DNA of 8,423 nt from Bdellovibrio sp. (GTDB lineage Bacteria > Bdellovibrionota > Bdellovibrionia > Bdellovibrionales > Bdellovibrionaceae): assembly GCA_017745015.1 (NCBI GenBank), contig JAGIAF010000061.1:1-8423 (forward strand). The letters are read 5' to 3'. Positions 1 to 5,096 of the stretch are shown one piece after another. A program made the position numbers and the translations under genes. The first letter of the stretch is position 1. Each line of letters starts with the position of its first letter. The notes under the pieces are model-generated. The model was not told the origin of the DNA and ran no database searches. It was given only the letters and a program-made list of their open reading frames with translations.

Positions 1-474
1 GCTCTGATCATTCTCTCTGAGCAATTCAGCAAGGCCGAGGCAAAAGATCAAGAGAAGATCTATAAGTTCTTAATGAAGAATCGCAAGGGTATCAACAACT
101 GGGATCTTGTGGATACGGCGGCTCCGGCCATATTCAGTGTTTATCTTTATGAAAATGATCGCAGTATTTTGCCAACCCTCGCGAGATCCAAAAACCTTTG
201 GGATCGTCGCATGGCCATGATGTCGACATTTCATTTTATTCGCCAAGGGGACTTCGAAGACACCTTGAAAATTGCCAAAATTCTTTTAAAGGATGACCAC
301 GACTTAATTCACAAAGCTGTGGGTTGGCTGTTGCGTGAAGTGGGCAAACGTGATGCTCAAGTAGAGAAGGCCTTTCTTGATAAATATGCATCAAAGATGC
401 CGCGAACGATGCTTCGTTATGCCATCGAGAAGTTCCCTGAAAAAGAACGGAAATACTATTTAAACTTAAAATGA
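1..474 (+). CDS. DNA alkylation repair enzyme, AlkD-like (5'-truncated by window edge)
   Basis: The frame is open from base 1 to TGA 472-474, giving 157 codons; the ATG at 73 is internal, so the true start lies outside the window. The family is a HEAT-like-repeat DNA glycosylase that excises bulky or charged N3- and N7-alkylpurines. Bacillus cereus AlkD is about 237 residues, so roughly the last two thirds is present. Visible signatures are NNWDLVD, which carries the Trp and Asp corresponding by motif to AlkD Trp109/Asp113; NLWDRRMAM, with the Arg that corresponds to Arg148; and KAVGWLLREVGKRD, with the Trp that corresponds to Trp187. The C-terminus reads PRTMLRYAIEKFP, also typical of the family. 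No signal peptide or membrane segment is visible, so it is cytoplasmic. Its 3' end overlaps the convergent acyltransferase gene by 19 bp, leaving no room for a separate terminator. Residue equivalences come from motif recall, not an alignment. Confidence 0.88.
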   Translation, partial: ALIILSEQFSKAEAKDQEKIYKFLMKNRKGINNWDLVDTAAPAIFSVYLYENDRSILPTLARSKNLWDRRMAMMSTFHFIRQGDFEDTLKIAKILLKDDHDLIHKAVGWLLREVGKRDAQVEKAFLDKYASKMPRTMLRYAIEKFPEKERKYYLNLK

Positions 475-1178
475 GAAATCAGCGGATTGCTTGCGGTTTC
501 CGTATCAAGCACCGTCATAAAGTCATAACAATCAAGATCCGGATCGAACACCGGCTGCACGCACACCAAGGCTCCAGCCATAAGATAGGCGCGCAACAGA
601 CTTGGCAAAACTCTGCGCTTGGCGGTTTTCGAAGGCCCGCGCAGATCTGACATCTCCATCACCACCGCTTGCGACGAAAGCGTGTTCCTTCGTGCCTGAA
701 TCAGATCTTTCGAAATCATATAGGAGTGATTTTGCAAATAGGAAACTATCTCGTTAATTTTCTGAGCGCCTTCAAATGGCACACTGGCCAGACCGAAAAC
801 ATATCGCACGCGATGCTCATTAAAGAACTCCGTCAGAGTCTTCCATAAAAGATGAATAACACGTCCATCGCGATAGCAAGGATCCACACACGCCCAAGAC
901 AGTTCAGCCTTAATACCCTCTTGCTGAAGAAGTTTACCAATAACGAAATCTTCTTCGGCCTCGAAACTCATAACATCCGTCGAAAGTGTTACGCGATAAG
1001 TGCCAACGACCTCCTGCTTTTCATTGCGCACAATCAAATGCCGCGCACGCAAATCCGCTGGAGATAAAATTTCTCGAATTCCCGGGAAGCAGACTTTTCG
1101 TAGCGCTAAGACTTCTTCCAAATGACTCATACTCTGAGTCCATTCGACTGATAATTGCTCTAAATCACACCTTAACAA
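456..1178 (-). CDS. GNAT-fold acyltransferase, OlsB-like (ornithine lipid / acyl-ACP type)
   Basis: A 240-residue protein resembling the Acetyltransf_5 / OlsB group, which use acyl-ACP or acyl-CoA to acylate amines such as ornithine. Supporting motifs are LRKVCF near residues 26-31 (helix 1 of the fold), VVGTYRV at 57-63, ELSWACVDPCYRDG at 92-105 (acyl-donor loop), YVFGLASV at 126-133, and a C-terminal block LLRAYLMAGALVCVQP followed by FDPDLDCYDF, the part closest to OlsB. The start is taken as TTG at 1178, because GAGGTG (rc of 1186-1191) lies 7 nt upstream and the extra residues supply the first beta strand. An ATG at 1130 is the alternative and has only a poor ribosome site. The gene is divergent from the ABC unit and overlaps the alkD-like gene tail to tail. 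The substrate is not determinable: a lysophospholipid or other N-acyl product is equally possible, and the OlsF/OlsA partner is not seen here. Confidence 0.75.
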   Translation of the reverse strand: MLRCDLEQLSVEWTQSMSHLEEVLALRKVCFPGIREILSPADLRARHLIVRNEKQEVVGTYRVTLSTDVMSFEAEEDFVIGKLLQQEGIKAELSWACVDPCYRDGRVIHLLWKTLTEFFNEHRVRYVFGLASVPFEGAQKINEIVSYLQNHSYMISKDLIQARRNTLSSQAVVMEMSDLRGPSKTAKRRVLPSLLRAYLMAGALVCVQPVFDPDLDCYDFMTVLDTETASNPLISHFKFK

Positions 1179-1185
1179 ATGTTAA

Positions 1186-1191
1186 CACCTC
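1186..1191 (-). promoter_or_regulatory. Ribosome binding site deciding a TTG start
   Basis: On the minus strand this reads GAGGTG, 7 nt before TTG 1178-1176. The downstream ATG at 1130 has no comparable site, so the TTG is favoured as the acyltransferase start. Confidence 0.5.
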
Positions 1192-1219
1192 GAATCAAGG
1201 TTACCCTGCTTTTTCAAGT

Positions 1220-1248
1220 TTGCAATTCATATTTAGACTGATTAGCAT
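1220..1248 (+). promoter_or_regulatory. Weak candidate promoter for the ABC unit
   Basis: TTGCAA (1220-1225) and TAGCAT (1243-1248) are separated by 17 bp and each match the sigma70 consensus at four of six positions. Initiation from this promoter would fall at or next to the ATG at 1255, implying a leaderless or nearly leaderless mRNA. That would fit the absence of a Shine-Dalgarno sequence before this gene. The rest of the 76-bp divergent spacer shows no clear operator. Confidence 0.25.
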
Positions 1249-1254
1249 TCTCCT

Positions 1255-1860
1255 ATGGAGCTTCGTCTAAGAAATATCAAGACAGCGTTCTTTAATATCA
1301 AAGATCTACATATTGCCTCGGGCGAAAGACTGCTAATTAAAGGTCCTAGCGGTACCGGAAAGACAACCTTGCTTCACCTTCTGGCTGGACTCTATCTGCC
1401 AAGCTCCGGCGAAGTTTTGTGGGACAAAACCGACATATCGACTCTTAGTGAAAATCAAGTCAGTCACTTTCGTAAAAGCAAAATGTCTTTGATCTTTCAG
1501 AATCTCAATCTGCTCCCCTATTTGACGGCCTTGGAAAATATTGAATTAGGTGGAGCTTCAGGACAGCTCGCCCAAGAGAAATTAAATCAAGTCGGTCTTG
1601 CTGAAAAATCGGTGGCTCGCACACAAAGCCTCAGTTTAGGCGAGCAACAACGAGTCGCCGTTGCCAGATCCCTTGCTCAAAGCCAAGAGGTGCTTTTGGC
1701 TGACGAGCCCACTTCCAGCTTAGACGATGTCAATGCTGAGCAAGTCACGAATTTGCTATTCAATGGTTCTTCTAAGCAAAGCATCATTATGGTGAGCCAC
1801 GATCATCGAGTCGAGAAGTTCTTCACCCGTATCGTAGACATGAAGGAGATCATGGCATGA
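1255..1860 (+). CDS. ABC transporter ATP-binding protein (LolD/MacB type)
   Basis: A 201-residue nucleotide-binding subunit that powers the FtsX-type permease encoded next to it; it acts on the cytoplasmic face of the inner membrane. Motifs in order are Walker A GPSGTGKTT (30-38), Q-loop FQNLNLLPYLTALENI (Q82), signature LSLGEQQR (126-133), Walker B VLLADEP (146-152), D-loop SSLD (154-157) and H-loop SHDH (181-184). The N-terminus is short compared with the roughly 230 residues of LolD. The signature reads LSLGE where LolD/MacB normally have LSGGE. ATG 1255 is the only start close to the domain, since TAG in frame at 1243 blocks extension. No Shine-Dalgarno is present; the bases just upstream read CTCCT, which is anti-SD-like. 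Its stop overlaps the permease start as ATGA. The family placement is firm; the cargo (lipoprotein, peptide or other) is unknown. Confidence 0.92.
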   Translation: MELRLRNIKTAFFNIKDLHIASGERLLIKGPSGTGKTTLLHLLAGLYLPSSGEVLWDKTDISTLSENQVSHFRKSKMSLIFQNLNLLPYLTALENIELGGASGQLAQEKLNQVGLAEKSVARTQSLSLGEQQRVAVARSLAQSQEVLLADEPTSSLDDVNAEQVTNLLFNGSSKQSIIMVSHDHRVEKFFTRIVDMKEIMA

Positions 1861-3095
1861 ATCTCTTTCGTCTCTCGTTCCTCTATTTGAAGCGCCATCT
1901 TTTTACGACGGTGGTTACAATTTTATCTTTAGGCATTGCCATCGCCGCAGTTACGGTCCTGATGAAACTTGAAGTCCTATCTCATTCACGCTTTGATACT
2001 TTGGCCAACCAAGGAAATGCCATCGTCGGCGCCAAATCCGGCGGCATTGATATTCTATTGGGTGCTTTGAATTTCGAAGGTGATATTCCTAACTACGTTC
2101 CACAGAATTTGTATGAAACTTTGAAAGCAAAAAAGGAAATCAGCTTTGAAGATCAGACAAAATTTAAAGATGGTTTTTCCATCACTCACATCACGCCGAT
2201 CCTTGTTTTTGGAAAATACAAAGGCTTCACTCTTGTTGGTACGGATGAATCCCTGTTGAATTTAACTCCCTCGGAAAATGCTCCACAGCTCGACAAAGGT
2301 TCCTTCCCGCAAAATCCGGGTGAAGTTCTTGTGGGCGCAAGCTTCCCATCTGCTGAAGCTGTGGAAGTTGGCAGCAACATCTATGTCCACGCCAATATTC
2401 ACGGCTCCACAGTTTCCAGCAGCGCCTTTCCTTTAAAAGTTGTTGGTATTTTAAAACCCACTGGCAAAGCGTGGGATCAGGGGCTTTACACCAATCTCGC
2501 AACAGCTCAAACCGCCATTGCAGTGACTCCGGGCTACTCCAGCATCTGGGGACCCAAAGTTTTAAGTTATTTTTTATTGAACATTGAAATTGGTGGCGAA
2601 GACTCCTTCGCAAGCTTGATCAATCAAAGAACTGTGGCGCAAATTGCCTTCATCGAAAAAGAAAAATCACGGTTGCAAGACCTCACGGGTTCCAATCAAA
2701 GCTTGCAGCTTCTTATCGTAGGTATCTTACTCGCACTCAGTACACTAACCGTACTAGCGGTATTCTTCACCCGCATCGAAGCCCGCACTATGGAGCTCGC
2801 CGTGTTACGTGCCTTGGGTTATTCAAGAAGAGACTTAACAAGACTATTATTCATTGAAGGAATCTGGATCGGCGCAATCTCAATCGCCCTAGCCGCAATC
2901 GTCGAACTCATCTTAAGCCCATTTATCCTAAAAACCGTAGGCTCTACACTACCTTTAGTCACCAGCACAAACTTCCCACCATGGATGATAGCCGTAACTG
3001 GTGCCTGTGCACTAGTCGCCATCATCTTGGCAAGTCTCCCACCGGTCTGGAAACTCTATCGCCAGGACATTCACACCACATTAAGAAACATCTAA
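1857..3095 (+). CDS. FtsX/MacB-family ABC transporter permease
   Basis: A 412-residue inner-membrane permease with the MacB/LolC/FtsX plan. One N-terminal transmembrane segment (about 15-37) is followed by a large periplasmic domain (about 40-280), then three transmembrane segments (about 283-304, 331-356, 375-397). The hallmark FtsX-domain sequence ELAVLRALGYSRRDL lies at 313-327, in the cytoplasmic loop after the second segment. IVGAKSGGIDILLGAL at 56-71 resembles a motif of a permease subgroup with VVGAKGSPLQL-like sequences, but this is recalled, not aligned. Translation is coupled to the ATPase gene: AAGGAG at 1843-1848 lies 8 nt before the ATG, inside the ATPase gene, with a 4-nt ATGA overlap. 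Only one permease is present, so it should homodimerise as in MacB, unlike the LolC/LolE pair. Codon usage changes sharply from about base 2718 onward (see findings). Cargo is unknown. Confidence 0.9.
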   Translation: MNLFRLSFLYLKRHLFTTVVTILSLGIAIAAVTVLMKLEVLSHSRFDTLANQGNAIVGAKSGGIDILLGALNFEGDIPNYVPQNLYETLKAKKEISFEDQTKFKDGFSITHITPILVFGKYKGFTLVGTDESLLNLTPSENAPQLDKGSFPQNPGEVLVGASFPSAEAVEVGSNIYVHANIHGSTVSSSAFPLKVVGILKPTGKAWDQGLYTNLATAQTAIAVTPGYSSIWGPKVLSYFLLNIEIGGEDSFASLINQRTVAQIAFIEKEKSRLQDLTGSNQSLQLLIVGILLALSTLTVLAVFFTRIEARTMELAVLRALGYSRRDLTRLLFIEGIWIGAISIALAAIVELILSPFILKTVGSTLPLVTSTNFPPWMIAVTGACALVAIILASLPPVWKLYRQDIHTTLRNI

Positions 3096-3096
3096 A
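3070..3096 (+). repeat. Copy 1 of a 27-nt direct repeat at the permease 3' end
   Basis: This covers the last codons of the permease gene (end of Ile, then His-Thr-Thr-Leu-Arg-Asn-Ile-stop). It is repeated with 4 mismatches at 3170-3196, an offset of exactly 100 bp. Confidence 0.7.
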
Positions 3097-3110
3097 TTTA
3101 AATTAGATCA

Positions 3111-3145
3111 ACGCACACGGTTACCGCATCGGTTGCTGTGTGCGT
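3111..3145. repeat. Long hairpin with 3-nt loop in the convergent spacer
   Basis: The outer arms ACGCACAC and GTGTGCGT pair perfectly. The inner part continues with wobble pairs and one T-T mismatch to CCG/CGG closing a CAT loop, about 16 positions per arm. The + strand has no T-run after it. The - strand continues into a T-rich stretch (rc of about 3092-3110), so it could be a secondary terminator or an end-stabilising stem for the mevalonate transcript. Function is inferred from position only. Confidence 0.6.
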
Positions 3146-3148
3146 CGC

Positions 3149-3207
3149 AAAAAAAGAAGCAGGCACCTTTTCACAGCACGCTAAGAAATATCTAAAAGGT
3201 GCCTTTT
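3149..3207. terminator. Likely bidirectional intrinsic terminator between ABC unit and mevalonate operon
   Basis: An 11-bp perfect stem, AGGCACCTTTT (3161-3171) with AAAAGGTGCCT (3194-3204), encloses a 22-nt loop. For the + strand it ends in a short T-tract (TTTT, 3204-3207). For the - strand a run of seven T (rc of 3149-3155) follows 5 nt after the stem. It lies 7 nt past the mvk stop and about 65 bp past the permease stop, where both converging units need to end. The loop is large for a terminator and contains the second copy of the direct repeat. Confidence 0.7.
3170..3196 (+). repeat. Copy 2 of the 27-nt repeat: echo of the permease C-terminus
   Basis: It reads in frame as the end of Phe, then His-Ser-Thr-Leu-Arg-Asn-Ile-stop, against His-Thr-Thr-Leu-Arg-Asn-Ile-stop at the end of the permease. 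Of the four differing bases, one changes Thr to Ser and the other three are synonymous (ACA/ACG, TTA/CTA, AAC/AAT). It fills the loop of the terminator hairpin. It may be a stub of an earlier 3' end or of a lost duplicate; similarity does not continue upstream. Confidence 0.5.
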
Positions 3208-3211
3208 GGAC

Positions 3212-4099
3212 TTAGCAGGGAATTAGTTTTTCTAGAGCTTCTTGCTTGGGTTCTTTATCCCACAAGGACAATACGTAACCGCCGCCGCCGGAGCCAGTGG
3301 GTTTAACGGCGATGGCGCCTTGATTGCGGAGCCATTGGATGTGGGCTGTGGGTTCACCGTCGTTGAGGCCCCATTTTTCAAAGCATTGCGCAGCCATTTC
3401 GATGGCTTCCATTAAGACTTTTTTACCGTTGGCTTCATCCATATAGAGAGCTTCTTGAGCAGTCTCTACGGCCTTTGCCATATTGCGATCAATTTGTTGG
3501 CCTTCCGGTGGATTCTTAGCCAAGAGATCTTTAACTTTGTTAACGGCATCCACTGTCACACCACGTTTACCAGAGTAGGAAATATACCAGCGCGGTTTCC
3601 AGCTTGGAGTGATGGATTTGCGTTCGCCATTGCGAACAAAGCGCAAGCCTTCACCAGACAACGCCACAGCGATATCAACCCCGCTGCTTTCACCGTGGAA
3701 AAGGTCTTCGAGGTTGCGAGAGAAATCGTAGTATTCATTCTGAGGCACGTAACCCAAGTGTCCTAACCAACGAGTCAAAGCCACACACAAAGCAGCCGAA
3801 GCACCCATCCCCGCTCCCACTGGAAGCGAAGATTCAATGTGCAAAGTGCCAGTCAGATTAGCGCGTGCGATTTTCTTAAGTTGGAAAGCTTTTTCTAAAA
3901 CTCCCCAAATCAACAGCTGTAATTCTTGGCCGTGGTTGCCGTGAAGTTGCAGTTCCAGAGCTTGCGGGCCCGGAGTGTATTTCAACTCCAGCGTGCGTGA
4001 CGGAATTGGAAATACCAAAGCCGGATAACCTCGAATAACCGAGTGCTCTCCTGCTAGGATCCATTTACCGTATGCTGTGCAACTGAACTCAGTGGACAT
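3212..4099 (-). CDS. mvk: Mevalonate kinase
   Basis: A 295-residue GHMP-family kinase that phosphorylates mevalonate to mevalonate 5-phosphate with ATP, in the cytoplasm. GHMP motif 1 is YGKWILAGEHSVIRGYPAL (10-28), with the GEHsVxxGxPAL form typical of mevalonate kinase. Motif 2, the ATP phosphate-binding loop, is PVGAGMGASAAL (93-104). HGESSGVD (135-142) carries the catalytic-base Asp142, and motif 3 is KPTGSGGGGYVLSL (266-279). Length is close to bacterial members (about 300). It is the last gene of the operon; its ATG lies inside the end of mvaD (11-bp overlap), and a modest site, AAGG, sits about 11 nt upstream within mvaD. The terminator follows the stop almost directly. Assignment over phosphomevalonate kinase rests on motif 1; substrate choice among GHMP kinases cannot be fully settled by reading. 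Confidence 0.88.
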   Translation of the reverse strand: MSTEFSCTAYGKWILAGEHSVIRGYPALVFPIPSRTLELKYTPGPQALELQLHGNHGQELQLLIWGVLEKAFQLKKIARANLTGTLHIESSLPVGAGMGASAALCVALTRWLGHLGYVPQNEYYDFSRNLEDLFHGESSGVDIAVALSGEGLRFVRNGERKSITPSWKPRWYISYSGKRGVTVDAVNKVKDLLAKNPPEGQQIDRNMAKAVETAQEALYMDEANGKKVLMEAIEMAAQCFEKWGLNDGEPTAHIQWLRNQGAIAVKPTGSGGGGYVLSLWDKEPKQEALEKLIPC

Positions 4100-5096
4100 T
4101 TTCTTTTACACCTTCAAAGGCCAAGATCTTAAAGTTCTTAGCAAAGTGTTCGCGGTATTCTGCGAACTTCTTGCTTTGGTCATGACGGAAAAGCATGTGC
4201 ACATTCGCACCGGCATCCATCGTTACCAATGGACCGTCTTGCCATTTGTTCCAAAGCTTTTGGCAATCATCCAAAACTTGCTTGGAAGCATCCGTCATAT
4301 AGCTAAACGCTGGAACGCTTGTTTCAAACAGTTTATGCATATCAATGAACTCATCCCAAACAATTTGGCGAGCCATATGCCAATCATCAAACTGCAAGGC
4401 TTGAGAAAGATCTCTTAAGCGAATATCTGCGCGCTCCGTACGACCGACGAAACGAGGACTTGTCGTCACCATTTTGTGAGCATCTGAAGAAGAAACTTCT
4501 TTTTTAGAGTCTTCCACCACCACCACAATGTGGTGCATGTCTTTAATAGGCAAATTCATGGGTTCAGCATACTCATGCTGCCACAACGCCCATGGAGAGA
4601 ACAAAGAACGGCAAGAAGAGCCCGAACCTTGACGAGAAAGCTCTGACAAAGTTTTCTTGTCAGCGCCCCAAGGTTGCGGATTGATTTGTTGGAACATTTC
4701 CGCAGCGGCCAAGGTCAAAGCGGCAAAGCTAGAAGCTGAGCTCGCAAGACCGCAGTCAGATGGGAAGTTATTAGCAGATTCAACTAGGAAGCTATTCGTA
4801 ACTCCCCATTTCGCTTTCAAGGCAGCCAAATGCTTCAAGAATCTTTGTTGTCCTTTTTCAGACAAATCCAAAGGCTGAAGATCTTCGCGCACGAAAGCCT
4901 TCCACTGGTCTGTCTGCCCTCCGGCTTCGCCGGAGTAGTTTTCACCATCAATCATCGTCAAACGAACATAGGTACGCAAGTTCTCTAGAGTATAAGACAA
5001 AGACGCATTCGTCGGCTTATTGCCAGAGCCTTCGATTTTCCCCATGTACTTAATCAAAGCAATATTTGACGGGGCAGAAACTAAAACGGATTTCAT
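4089..5096 (-). CDS. mvaD: Diphosphomevalonate decarboxylase
   Basis: A 335-residue GHMP-fold enzyme that phosphorylates and decarboxylates mevalonate 5-diphosphate to isopentenyl diphosphate. Diagnostic blocks are APSNIALIKYMGK (8-20), NNFPSDCGLASSASSFAAL (109-127), SRQGSGSSCRS (154-164, containing the conserved Arg equivalent to yeast Arg158) and MDAGANVHML (293-302), whose Asp294 corresponds to the catalytic Asp302 of yeast. These are specific enough to separate it from the neighbouring kinases. One deviation is Met at position 18, where yeast has Trp20 (YWGK). The start is ATG 5096 with AAGGAG (rc of 5102-5107) 5 nt upstream, and it overlaps the preceding kinase stop as ATGA. The ribosome site can be partly paired in a hairpin, suggesting translational coupling. 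Its 3' end overlaps mvk. Confidence 0.92.
   Translation of the reverse strand: MKSVLVSAPSNIALIKYMGKIEGSGNKPTNASLSYTLENLRTYVRLTMIDGENYSGEAGGQTDQWKAFVREDLQPLDLSEKGQQRFLKHLAALKAKWGVTNSFLVESANNFPSDCGLASSASSFAALTLAAAEMFQQINPQPWGADKKTLSELSRQGSGSSCRSLFSPWALWQHEYAEPMNLPIKDMHHIVVVVEDSKKEVSSSDAHKMVTTSPRFVGRTERADIRLRDLSQALQFDDWHMARQIVWDEFIDMHKLFETSVPAFSYMTDASKQVLDDCQKLWNKWQDGPLVTMDAGANVHMLFRHDQSKKFAEYREHFAKNFKILAFEGVKENVH
4919..4935. repeat. GC-rich 7-bp hairpin inside mvaD
   Basis: Perfect arms CTCCGGC and GCCGGAG surround a 3-nt loop, at about codons 54-59 (Tyr-Ser-Gly-Glu-Ala-Gly). It lies in a variable surface region of the protein. There is no T-tract on either strand, so it is not a terminator. 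It may only reflect a Gly-rich codon string, or it may be a local mRNA structure. Confidence 0.45.

Noticed and set aside
852..1270. Two + strand open frames opposite the acyltransferase
   Set aside because: The acyltransferase reading has clear GNAT motifs; these frames show none and overlap each other.
2227..2613. 128-codon minus-strand open frame inside the permease gene
   Set aside because: The permease frame is supported by its domain plan. This frame is a Trp/Cys/Arg-rich shadow.
1857..3095. Permease called LolC or LolE
   Set aside because: Lol systems normally have two related permeases flanking or near LolD. Here there is only one, and the ATPase is shorter than LolD, so only the broader FtsX/MacB family is claimed.
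4487..4505. AAGAAG-AAA-CTTCTT followed by TTTT on the + strand, terminator-like
   Set aside because: The 6-bp stem has only two G-C pairs, and it lies antisense inside mvaD where no + transcript is expected.
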